DNA of 64,000 nucleotides from Pycnopodia helianthoides (taxonomy: Eukaryota; Echinodermata; Asteroidea; Forcipulatida; Asteriidae): the NCBI GenBank assembly GCA_032158295.1, contig CM063258.1, forward strand, positions 13,057,703-13,121,702, in the 5' to 3' direction. This document shows, piece by piece, positions 1 through 11,700 of the stretch. Every line of letters begins with the position of its first letter. The stretch's first letter is position 1. Position numbers and translations under genes: made by a program. A model generated the notes under the pieces. The model was not told where the DNA came from and searched no databases. It saw only the letters and a program-made list of their open reading frames with translations.

Positions 1-1000
1 GCTTCAGAGTTCGGAGCCCTTCCACTGGGCCACTGCTCCTCTTACTGAAACTGCGTTCTATTTTGATTTTATACCTTAAGATATATATATATTTTATATC
101 AACAACGTATAAAAAGAACACCCGGGAATCGAACCCAGTACTTTAGGCTTCAGAGTCCGGAGCCCTTCCACTGGGCCACTGCACCTCTTAGTTAATATGC
201 GTTCGAGTTTAAATTTATACCTTAGAATGATTTTTTTTTATCAACAACGTATAAAAAGACAGCCCGGGAATCGAACCCAGTACTTTAGGCTTCAGAGTCC
301 GGAGCCCTTCCACTGGGCCACTGCTCCTCTTACTTAAACTGCGTTCTATTTTTGATTTTATACTTTAAGATATATATATATATTTTATATCAACAATGTA
401 TAAAAAGAGCACCCGGGAATCGAAACCAGTACTTAAGGGTTCAGAGTCCAGAGCCCTTCCACTGGACCACTGCTCCTCTTACTTAAACTGCGTTCTATTT
501 TGATTTTATATTTTAAGATATATATATATTTTATATCAACAACGTATAAAAAGAACACCCGGGAATCGAACCTAGTACTTTAGGCTTCAGAGTTCGGAGC
601 CCTTCCACTGGGCCACTGGGTCACTGCACCTCTTACTTAATATGCGTTCGAGTTCAAATTTATACCTTAGAATGATTTTTTTTATCAACAACGTATAAAA
701 AGAACACCCGGGAAACGAACCCAGTACTTCAGGGTTCAGAGTCCGGAGCCCTTCCACTGGGCCACTGCTCCTCTTACTTAAACTGCGTTCGATTTTGATT
801 TTATACCTTAAGATATATTTTTTTATATATCAACAACCTAAAAAAGAACACCCGGGAATCGAACCTAGTACTTTAGGCTTCAGAGTTCGGAGCCCTTCCA
901 CTGGGCCACTGCTCCTCTTACTTAAATTGCGTTATAAGTTTAACTTAGAATGGACAGATTTTTTTTGTAATTTAATTTCAAAAAGGATTCTGCGGATTCG
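1..1000 (-). repeat. Tandem array of tRNA-Gln-like units (period about 143-149 bp)
   Basis: Seven minus-strand tRNA-like units are seen at about 1-43 (cut by the window edge), 117-187, 260-331, 409-479, 555-633, 704-776 and 847-919. Each keeps a tRNA A box (TGGCCCAGTGG) and B box (GGTTCGATTCC), an anticodon-loop-like CTCTGAA as in tRNA-Gln(CUG), and a TTTTT run a few bases after the T arm, which would act as a Pol III terminator. The acceptor and anticodon stems do not pair well, so these are probably not working tRNAs. The spacers are AT-rich with TATATATA stretches and are shared between units, so whole units were duplicated in tandem. Confidence 0.75.
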
Positions 1001-1240
1001 AACCGAGGACTCATCATTCCAGAATCCAAGGCCTTTCCACTAGGCTAAGGGGTCTTCATACTCTCATACTAATATATGGCTAAGAAAAACCGCACTACCG
1101 AGGGGAACGATTTAAAATTTAATTTCAAGGATTCGAACCCGGTAACATTTAGATTTAAGACACAGGGATTCGAACCCGGTACCTTGGGGTTCGGAGTGCT
1201 GATCCTTGTCCACAAGGCCAACGGTCCTCTGCCTAATTTG
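986..1240 (-). repeat. Two further diverged tRNA-like sequences
   Basis: Next to the tandem array are two more minus-strand tRNA-like stretches, at 986-1053 and 1162-1238. Both keep a B box (GGTTCGAATCC) and an A-box-like start (TAGCCTAGTGG and TGGCCTTGTGG). They differ from the array units and from each other and are probably tRNA-derived relics. No intact cloverleaf could be drawn by eye. Confidence 0.5.
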
Positions 1241-1489
1241 CATTTTAATGTAGTATATAATATCGGAATGAATCAACACCGGTAAAGTATAAGAGAGCTA
1301 CGATAAAAAGGACCGGCTCGGAGTACAACCAACCACGGAGTTGTAGCATGCACGGGGCCAGTCATTTCGACGGTGTTCTGGATAAATAAAATGCACAGGA
1401 CCAAAACGAGGGATAGCTTTATGTGTTTGAAGTATTTAACTGAAAAAGTAACAGCGACTGAAAACGTCGCTCAAAGTCTTACTCTGTTT

Positions 1490-1770
1490 TAATGGTTATT
1501 TATAAATATCGGATAGGCCTTTTATATAAGAAATGGTTGTTTAAAGTTAATGGTTATATATAAATAATGGTTGTTTATAAATAATGATTATATATAAATA
1601 GTGGTTACATAAAAATAATGGTTATAAAGTATATAAATTACGGTTGTATACAAATAATGGTTATTTATAAATATCGTTTAGGTCTATTTAAATAATGGTT
1701 ATCTATAAATAATGGTTGTTTATAAATAATGGTTACTTATAAATAATGGTTGTTTATAAATAATAGTTTT
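1490..1770. repeat. AT-rich short tandem repeat
   Basis: About 280 bases are built from variants of AATAATGGTTGTTTATAAAT, roughly 18-22 bases per unit and quite degenerate. No coding potential is seen. Confidence 0.7.
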
Positions 1771-4080
1771 TATTAAACAACTGGACTGGACTACTCCCTT
1801 GCATTTTTTTTCCCAAAATTGGCCGAAAATGAGTCTTTTCCGAATCGCCTGATATTTGATTTAGAGCTGAAATAGAAGAGGAAAAGATGAAAATTTTTGG
1901 TTTGAGTAGTCTATCTTGGCAACTTCTGAAGATATTGATAAGATATTGACCCCTACTACATGTATAAGTTTATCTGGTGTTAAACGGTGATCGGGTACCT
2001 GTTGTTTTCTTTGGCTGGTTCCAGCTACCTGTGCCTGTCCAAGACCACAGGGGCACGCAACTGGCCCCAGTAAGATTTCGCGGTAATGAACTAAAATGCC
2101 GATAGTCTGAACATTCAAGGCTGATTAATGTTTAATGATAAATACAAACATTAAGTTTAATAAATGGTGGTTAAAATAAACCAATTAAAGTTTGTTTAAT
2201 GTAAAATAATTTAAGAACTGAGAGTAGGGTCTAGGTTTTACGGGTGTTTTTCAATATATATTTTTTCGTTTCTCAGTTTATTATTAATACCTATACAACT
2301 TGTATATTTGAAAGTTTTTCTATTTGTGTTCTGTGTACAAAACCAATGGCTCTAAAAAATAATGTTTTAAACACAACTTTTCAGAATAAGTTACATTTTA
2401 GTTACTTATAATACACAAAACATGTTTAAAACACAAATGCTTTTTCTAAGAGTTATTTCAGGCCACTCAAAATACTCAAATGCAATGTAGTTTCACGATA
2501 ATTAACGATTAGGTTGGTAAATCTGACCCCATGAATCAAACTCAGTATTGCGCAATCACGGCAATGTGTCTGAAATTGCGCTGCAGTATATTCCTAACCA
2601 ACGGTGGACCAGTTAGTTAGTACATTTCCCCCCCCCCCCCATTAGATTTGTGCATGACAAAAAAAAGTGTCATACCTTGGTTAGTTAAGGTTTTTTTTAA
2701 GGCATTTGATTGTACCTTATAAAATTTATTAGTTTGAAAAACACATTTTTTTTCATCATGACACCATCAGGTGTCAAGTTACAGTAATTCAAACTAATTA
2801 CTTTAAAAATCATATCGATGATACCTTTGAAACCTATGTTAAAACTATCAGACTGAAGTCATTGATATAAAAACTGTTTGGTGCATAAAAAAAGCTTACT
2901 ACAAGATGTTGGTTATGAAAAGTACTGAGAAGTTTGACATTAGTTTGCACTTGAAGAAAACAATAAAGTTGGGGGAACTAGAGTCAAAGATTTAAGTAGA
3001 CAGGGCCTAGGACAAAGATAACGATAACGAATATATTATTTGTAAGGCTATAGTCAAACAAAATTTAAAATGCGAGTCAATAGCCTTTGTATGATTTATA
3101 CTTCAAAAGCAAACTTTATTCATGTTTCTTTAACTCCTACATTTCCAGCATCCTATCAGTTGTTAATTGACTGCAGGTAAAGCATGTTTGGCAGAACACA
3201 CACACACCCATAGCAAACAAGCGTGAAACAATTCTACTTAAACATTAACACGTAACTTGATTGAAAGTAAATGAACAAAGGCGTTAAAGTAATAATTATG
3301 ACTGAACACAAAACTACCAGACAGCTTTAGGCAAGGTAAGACAAAACGATTACCTAATATATAATAATTATGAGATAGTTCAACAGTTTAAACATGTGGA
3401 AGAAAAGTGACCATAGCAAGGCAGTACAGCTTGTCTGTGCGACTGGAAACGCAAAGTTGCAAACAAGCGCATGAGATCAAAACATGGCGTGATCATCAAC
3501 TGTTGAAGTCACTTGTGACTTAATTTGCGACAAATATATTTGAAAAGCTATTTGGTACAATAAAAACATAAAAATTGAATGCTTTTCAAAAACTCAAATA
3601 TATGTAGCAACTCTTAACAAATCAAATTTTAACCCAGTTTGGAAAGTCGGTCTTAAAAGACATCATACATGTGTGAAGTGGTTGAAGTTTTGTTACAAAA
3701 ATGAAAAAATGTTCACAAATTATTACATAAGTCTTTATATGATATAATTACATACTCTTTTCCTCGTAAACTAATGCCAAGTGATGACATCATTCATGAT
3801 GACGTATAAAACTCAGACCCATGAAGAAAAAAAATCATGTTTCAAATGGCAGCAATTTCATCTAACTTCATAAAATTATTTGCATATCTTACATCAATAC
3901 ACATGTGAATTTTTAGTTTTCAGTAGTTATTAATAAGAATCCCCAAATCTATTTTAGTACTGTCACAATAAAGTATAATTTTTTCGACAAGATTATGCAC
4001 TGAATACTTTTCAAAGTCAATATAAAGTCAAACTGAAGGATTTTTTCATCGTGATCAAATTTTCCTAATATTGTCATGCG
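1771..4080. other. Intergenic stretch with nothing recognised
   Basis: I see no exon-like sequence with splice sites, no RNA gene and no clear transposable element here, only simple-sequence runs such as a poly-C tract near 2628-2640. Short open frames have no recognisable similarity. Confidence 0.5.
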
Positions 4081-4084
4081 GTGA

Positions 4085-4245
4085 GTAATGTGTAGTGCGC
4101 AATCTTTTAAAATGAAAAATACACGCCAAGCAACACACATCACTTTTTACGAAAATTCGATATGGATACATGGAATTATGTGCGTTGCTTGACGTGTATG
4201 TTCATTTTAAGGCATTGTGCACTCCGCACAACGCATGATGGACAC
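4085..4245. mobile_element. Small foldback element
   Basis: The left arm reads GTAGTGCGCAATCTTTTAAA and continues into AAATACACGCCAAGCAACAC. The right arm is its inverted copy (GTGCGTTGCTTGACGTGTAT followed by ATTTTAAGGCATTGTGCAC). This is the structure of a non-autonomous MITE; no target duplication was established. Confidence 0.6.
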
Positions 4246-4404
4246 ATGGCGTTCCGGCCTTACTCAACGCCCCCCATTGTGTAGTGCACTACGATATCAT
4301 TCTGTTGAACAAGTCTCAAATGGTACACAGAAATAACTGTGAGCATTTTACTCCACCCTTCCAAAACAGTAAAGTATATCACAAATGTAACCAGTGCTTG
4401 TTTT

Positions 4405-5360
4405 ATAATAAGGGAATCAAAGTGTGGTGAAGAGGTTTTAAACTAGTTGTTTAAATACGGTGAGGCCTGGCTCTTAATCATTTTAACCAGACAAAGTCGA
4501 GGTAAAATTATTAGTAACCAGGCCTTACCATGTTTAAATTACTAGTTTAAAACCGATTAAAGACACTTTGATTCCCATTCATAAATACCTTTCCGTTTTA
4601 AAACCATCCCAAAACCCTGTTAAAATTTATAACAAATCTGACAGTTAAGCCTCAGCTCACCTTGACTCAGCGTTGAATTTCTATGCATGTGTTGAGCGCT
4701 GAGTAACTCCTCGCACAAGTTTCGAACTTGCACGCTTAAAGGCACTGGACACTATTGGTAATTACTCAAAATAATTGTTAGCATAAAAATTTGCTTGGTG
4801 ATGAGGAATGGAGAGCTGTTGATAGTATAAAACATTGTGAGAAACGGCTCCCTCTGAAGTAACGTAGTTTTTGAGAAAGAAGTAATTTCTCAGTAAAAAA
4901 TTGAATTGATTTTGAGACCTCACGCGTGAGGTCTCGAAATCAAGCATCTGAAAGCACACAACTTCGTGTGACAAGGGTGTTTTTTCTTCCATTATTATTT
5001 TGCAACTTGGACGACCAATTGAGTTCAAATTTAAGGTTTGTTATTTTGTGCATATGTTGAGATACACCAAGTGAGAAGACTGGTCTTTGACAATTACCAA
5101 AGGTGTCCAGTGTCTTTAAGTTTCAAACTATCGTACACAAGTTTCAAACTTGTGTGAGCTAAATAGGCAACCTACCAACTAAAATTGGGCTGTACGACTT
5201 GCACGCTAAGCGAAATCACCTGATAGTGCCCTCTTTTGACTCAATATGGTCAGGTCATGTTTAGTCACTTCTAACTGTGTTTATATCGCACATTTGATCA
5301 TGGCCACGTGATCTCCTCTCAACAAATCAAAATGGATAAACTGCCTCAGGTATTTGAGAA
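4405..5360. mobile_element. Repeat family E copy, split by a family B MITE
   Basis: This sequence recurs at 39480-40085 and 61560-62080, with fragments at 19520-19615 and 6755-6900. Shared landmarks are CCATTCATAAATACCTTTCC, a repeated GCACAAGTTTCGAACTTGC motif, GCGCCCTCTTTTGACTC and GGTATTTATGAAT. The 5' part (4405-4590) folds back on itself (GGGAATCAAAGTGTG against CACTTTGATTCCC). The copy here is interrupted at 4735-5120 by a family B MITE, which makes family B the later arrival at this site. Confidence 0.65.
4735..5120. mobile_element. Family B MITE, full copy
   Basis: About 385 bases with terminal inverted repeats, starting AGGCACTGGACAC and ending GTGTCCAGTGTCT, flanked on both sides by TTAA. 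The centre holds the palindrome GAGACCTCACGCGTGAGGTCTC. Sister copies are at 30889-31270 and 43190-43570, with diverged ones at 10660-10870, 33010-33195 and 62594-62937. A TTAA target suggests mobilisation by a piggyBac-type transposase (inference). Confidence 0.75.
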
Positions 5361-5576
5361 TAATAGTTCTTATATAGCGCTTCTCACACCCGAAGAGCAT
5401 CCCAAAGTGCTCGTTTTTCTTAGAGCTTTGTTTGAAATTATAAGACCCATTTTACATTTATATATATTTTTATATGGCACCTTAGCAGTTTACAAAGTGC
5501 TCGCTCATAAAATAGAAGAACAATGGAATCATCTGAGTAACGTTGTATATATTTTGTTTCCATTTCAACTCACGAA

Positions 5577-5704
5577 CTATTTGGTCTCCTGATACTGCAC
5601 CATCTCTAAACTGACCTCCCATAATTTCTTGGCCACTTCTGCATCGTTAGATTCTGTAGAGCTCTCTGCCTCTTTCATGTCTCGAAAGTATCCGCCGGTC
5701 TTCC
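5577..5704 (-). CDS. SDR exon 7 (C-terminus and stop)
   Basis: The acceptor is TTTATTTGTCAG|GGAAGA. It encodes GKTGGYFRDM, then an acidic stretch and KKLWEVSLEMVQ before the stop codon. A GG/KYF motif followed by a Leu-Trp helix is the usual end of RDH-type SDRs. Confidence 0.8.
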
Positions 5705-8700
5705 CTGACAAATAAAAAGGAATCATTTTGTTAAATGCGCCGTATTTTTGACCGCGTGAGGGCGCTCTCAAAAACATTTTTAACACTTCCGGGTATAACT
5801 TATTGTCTGCTCAGTAACCTGTGTACAGTTTAGCATCGGCGTTCTGTCACTTCTGTGCGCAAGATAGTTTAGTCAGTGCTTCTAGAATCTAAGGTAATAA
5901 CGGCTTCTTTAAAGGTCTTATTGTCCGTGATGGATATGACATCTGGTAGTACTGTGTTTCAATCCTTAACTGTCTGGAGGAAGTATTTGAAGCAATTTTT
6001 GTTTGCGGAGAACAGTTGTTTCTAAAAGTATAAAGAGGAAAGGATGAGCCATGCTTAACTGCCAGTTCTGATATTTTTTAAGATTAGATGCAGGGCTCTT
6101 TATTTCTTTAGCCGGAGCCGTTATTAATCCACCTTAGATTCTAGAAGCACTGACTAAACTCTCTCGCGCACAGAAGTGACAGATAGCCAATGTTAAAACT
6201 GTACACAGCTACCTGAGCAGATGGTAATCGCTTAAGTTATACCCCCGGAAGTGATACAATTATTTTTGAGAGCGCCCTCACGCGGTCAAAAATACAGCAC
6301 ATTGTATTTGTCGCTTTTAAAAAATAGGCACCAACTCTCTCTATCTCTCCGTCTCTCTCTCTCGAGTGATTACTAGAGGATCCTCTCCTCACAAATCTCA
6401 ACTCTGTTGTACTCTGACTGGTAGTCAAGCAGAATCAAACAAAGAATGCTGTTGGATTTTGATGGGCTACGGGTGGCTTTGGGGTTTCAACCAGTTAACA
6501 CTGGAAGACGTGTATGCACGCATAACTTTTTGGACACACCAACAGAAGTCAGGTAAACCTGCTTTTGATTGCATGCACGCGAACATGAGCACGCCCGGAT
6601 ATACCATGGTGTAGTGTGCACAGGCATGCGCTCATTATGCAACACTTTGTTTCCCCCATACAAAAAGGGATAAAGGGTACTGGAAGTCATGCTCAAAATC
6701 TCCCTTTTTCCGGTGGTTGATGCGATTCCAGACTTTCACCCTTTTGTTGCATAAATAAGGAAATAAAAGAGTGGCGACGAGTTCTTAAACGGCCATTTAA
6801 AACCGGCGATAAAGGCTTGAGCCAAATCGCACGGCCACGACCCTGCAAGGTTTTAAATGGCCATTTAAGAAACGAGTCACTACTCTTCGGATTCATAAAT
6901 GCCCGTTTGTTAAAAAGCGAACAAATGTTTAGACAATCTGTGACAATCTGCTTCGTAGCGAATTTTCAAAGTTTGTACATTTTCAAAAACTTTTTAAAAA
7001 CTTTTGTTTGGTGCAAGTTGGGTTGTGTGTGCGTGCGTGTAAACAAAAATTACACGCTGGTTCCAATAGCTATATACTGCATTCCGCGTAAATAAATTGG
7101 CGTATATGAGCTTGCGCGCCCAACACATGAAGCCAGCCAGTTTTAAACAGCTCAAGCTATGTCTTTATCAGCCCCCCTTGTGACATGCTCTCCACCAATA
7201 GGAATAGCAAAACTGTCTGGGGTATTTATGGATGAGGATTACAAGAGACCAAGAGGCCGCTACCATTGTTTATGTTTAGTGTACTGGGCATATGGGAGGA
7301 CGTTTGTTGTCTTTACTTGGTTTAGTCAGGGTTTCATTGTGAAAACAATATTCTCAAAAACAATTATTCAGAATAATCTGAACAATTAATCCTGTGCATG
7401 AGCGTAGAAACATTAACCCAATCCTGAGTTAACCTCTGGATTTTCAAATTGGTTTCTACCTTTCAAGTTTGGGTCGGTACCGGCTTGGTAGATTGCCTCT
7501 CCTCCCTGGTCCTCTGTCCTCGTTACTCCTTTCCACCTCAACAGTGGAACCAGAAAAGTTCCGACATAAACCGAGAAAAAGCTCCTTCATTTCGTCCAAG
7601 CCCGGTTGTGGGAATAAATCCTAGAAATGCCAAAGAAGAAAAAAACTCACTCATTAAACAAGATATTTGGTAACAATGTGAAAACAATAATTAGCAATTT
7701 TTTGAAATTCTTTTAAACTAAGCATCCAAGGTTCTTGCATTGTCAGGCATTCCTGAAACCATCTCAACACCTTATGAGTATGCAGCCCCAGGAAACACCT
7801 TATGAGTATGCAGCCCCAGGGAAACACCTTATGAGTATGCAGCCCCAGGAAACACCTTATGAGTATGCAGCCCCAGGGAAACACCTTATGAGTATGCAGC
7901 CCCAGGAAACACCTATGAGTATGCAGCCCCAGGAAACACCTTAGGAGTATGCAGCCCCAGGAAACACCTTAGGAGTATGCAGCCCCAGGAAACACCTTAT
8001 GAGTATGCAGCCCCAGGAAACACCTTAGGAGTATGCAGCCCCAGGAAACACCTTAGGAGTATGCAGCCCCAGGAAACACCTTAGGAGTATGCAGCCCCAG
8101 GAAACACCTTAGGAGTATGCAGCCCCAGGAAACACCTTAGGAGTATGCAGCCCCAGGAAACACCTTAGGAGTATGCAGCCCCAGGAAACACCTTAGGAGT
8201 ATGCAGCCCCAGGAAACACCTTAGGAGTATGCAGCCCCAGGAAACACCTTAGGAGTATGCAGCCCCAGGAAACACCTTAGGAGTATGCAGCCCCAGGAAA
8301 CACCTTAGGAGTATGCAGCCCCAGGAAACACCTTAGGAGTATGCAGCCCCAGGAAACACCTTAGGAGTATGCAGCCCCAGGAAACACCTTAGGAGTATGC
8401 AGCCCCAGGAAACACCTTAGGAGTATGCAGCCCCAGGAAACACCTTAGGAGTATGCAGCCCCAGGAAACACCTTAGGAGTATGCAGCCCCAGGAAACACC
8501 TTAGGAGTATGCAGCCCCAGGAAACACCTTAGGAGTATGCAGCCCCAGGAAACACCTTAGGAGTATGCAGCCCCAGGAAACACCTTAGGAGTATGCAGCC
8601 CCAGGAAACACCTTAGGAGTATGCAGCCCCAGGAAACACCTTAGGAGTATGCAGCCCCAGGAAACACCTTAGGAGTATGCAGCCCCAGGAAACACCTTAG

Positions 8701-11700
8701 GAGTATGCAGCCCCAGGAAACACCTTAGGAGTATGCAGCCCCAGGAAACACCTTAGGAGTATGCAGCCCCAGGAAACACCTTAGGAGTATGCAGCCCCAG
8801 GAAACACCTTAGGAGTATGCAGCCCCAGGAAACACCTTAGGAGTATGCAGCCCCAGGAAACACCTTAGGAGTATGCAGCCCCAGGAAACACCTTAGGAGT
8901 ATGCAGCCCCAGGAAACACCTTAGGAGTATGCAGCCCCAGGAAACACCTTAGGAGTATGCAGCCCCAGGAAACACCTTAGGAGTATGCAGCCCCAGGAAA
9001 CACCTTAGGAGTATGCAGCCCCAGGAAACACCTTAGGAGTATGCAGCCCCAGGAAACACCTTAGGAGTATGCAGCCCCAGGAAACACCTTAGGAGTATGC
9101 AGCCCCAGGAAACACCTTAGGAGTATGCAGCCCCAGGAAACACCTTTGGAGTATGCAGCCCCAGGAAACACCTTAGGAGTATCAGCCTTAATCAGCCCCA
9201 GGAAACACCTTAGGAGTATGCAGCCCCAGGAAACACCTTAGAAGTATGCAGCCCCAGGAAACACCTTAGGAGTATGCAGCCCCAGGAAACACCTTAGGAG
9301 TATGCAGCCCCAGGAAACACCTTTGGAGTATGCAGCCCCAGGAAACACCTTAGGAGTATGCAGCCCCAGGAAACACCTTAGGAGTATGCAGCCCCAGGAA
9401 ACACCTTAGGAGTATGCAGCCCCCATGAAACACCTTAGGAGTATGCAGCCCCAGGAAACACCTTAGGAGTATGCAGCCCCAGGAAACACCTTTGGAGTAT
9501 GCAGCCCCAGGAAACACCTCAGTCTTGCAATCAACACCCAGTTATTCATGGGTGATGAGAAGCAATAGACCCCTTCCATTGGCTGCCATCCTTGATGTCA
9601 AACGATGGTAGCGTGCACATGTGTACGCGCTGCACATGACTCTCAGCCAATGATAGCTCTTCATTGACCTTAGTGAGGGGACTATTTTTGGTTTGTGATG
9701 TCATAGGCAGGGGGTCTATCATAGCTATGGACACAAGAACACTGACCAGGGCCCAATTTCATAGAGCTGCTTAAGCACAAAACATTGCTTAAAAATTGTC
9801 TGCCAAGCACAAAAGAGCAGGATACCAGTCACAAATTGTACATTGTGACATGGTAGTTTGGCTGGTAACCTTATTCTGGTAAGAGAGCATGGATAAATTA
9901 TGTCACGGGAACGGCCGCGTCCCACCGCGTTCCATCGCGTGACAACTCCAACAAAAGTGGAACGCGTTCTCCAGCAACTGCCGGTCTTGAGGGAGACTCA
10001 CTGTATAACAAAGGAACAATGGTGTTGGCCAAATGCCATTGTGCAGTTATAATCGGCTTACTAGGTAGATAAACCCTTGGTTTTTTCCCACTACAATTAA
10101 AGTCTACTAATCCTTCACTCCTTTGTAGGCTACTTACGAGCTGCCTTGTCCACGTAATCTGAACAACAAAAGGCACCAACAATAGAGTTCGATAATGAGG
10201 GAACCTACAAATCACTGGAGCACTTAATCCATCTTGGGACGGCCGCGTGACAATTTTGGAACGACAGCGTTCTGGAACGAGTCTGCACGCGGCCGGCCGC
10301 GTTCTTAATTTATCCATGGTCCCTAAGCATAACTTTGTTGTGCTTAGCTACTTTTTGTGCTTGAGCAGCTCTATGAAATTGGGCCCTGGGTTGGAATCGG
10401 CACTCTTATGAACCAACCACCTCAACTCGGAGTAGTTTTTTTTTTAAAGCTCAGGTCAAAAACCATCATTACCTGGACAAAGTGAATTTACCGTGACCCC
10501 TGTCCCTTCCAGTCTCCTTGCCAGCTCCTTGGCAAAGAGCATGTTAGCCAGCTTGGAGTTCTTGTACGCTAGCTGACCGTCAAACTTGCCATCCAGGAGC
10601 TGTAGGTTCTCAAAGTCCATGTGTGCGCCAGGGCCTGTGTGATAGAGGAAACACGATAATCTGGGCCCCTTTGAAGTAATGTAGTTTAAGAGAAAGAGGT
10701 AATTCTTCACCAACAATTTTGAAATATTAAACCTTTCTCAGGCATATGAAAGCACACATTTCTATGCAACAAAGGTGGGTTTTTTTCCCTTTCTTTCTTG
10801 CAACTTTGTTGACCAAATTTTCACAGGTTTGCTATTTTATGCATTTGTTGGGCTACTGGACACCCCAGACCGAACTGGTTTACACAGGGAAAGTAAGCGA
10901 AGAATAACATACCTCCCATGCCTTTAGTTTCAGGATCGTGTAATGAGGACGCTGTCACTACAACACGCACCTCACCACACTCTGACGCCGTCTTCTTCAG
11001 GTCATCCATCAGGAGCAGGGTCATCAAGAAATGACCTGTAAGGTCAGAGGTCAAAGGTAAGGTGTACTTTTTTTAATTTTTCACCATTATTGAAGTGAGC
11101 TGTGCAGTCTAGGGATAAATGAAGAATTAGACAAGCGGTAACTTTAGGCACCTCGAGGTTGACCCCTGGATAACCTAAAAAAAACATTGAGGCTAACCTT
11201 AAGTTATCGACTGTTTAAATTTGCATTTCTCCTTTAATATGACCTTAATACCCTCCCCAACCGACCCAAAAAAACTGTAGGGGTCATATGGGGCTATGAG
11301 GCTACCTCTATGGAACTACCTCTGCCCCTACCTCTACCTTTATGGGGCTATGAGGCTACCTCTTCCTGTACCTCTATGGGGACTATGAGGCTACCTCTAC
11401 CTCTACCTCTATGGGGCCATGGTGCTACCTCTACCTCTATGGGGCCATGGTGCTACCTCTACCTCTATGGGGCCATGGTGCTACCTCTACCTCTATGGGG
11501 CCATGGAGCTACCTCTACCTATAAGAGGCTATGAGGCTACCTCTACCTGTACCTCTATGGGACCATGGTGCTACCTCTACCTCTATGGGACCATGGTGCT
11601 ACCTCTACCTCTATGGGGTCATGGTGCTACCTCTACCTCTATGGGGCCATGGAGCTACCTCTACCTATAAGAGGCTATGAGGCTACCTCTACCTGTACCT

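Noticed and set aside
7776..9520. CRISPR-like look of a 28-bp repeat array
   Set aside because: The units are directly adjacent with no unique spacers and lie in an animal intron; it is a minisatellite.
9898..10317. 139-codon minus-strand open frame as a possible gene
   Set aside because: It fills a GC-rich nested mobile element, has no recognisable domain, and GC-rich sequence has few stop codons by chance.
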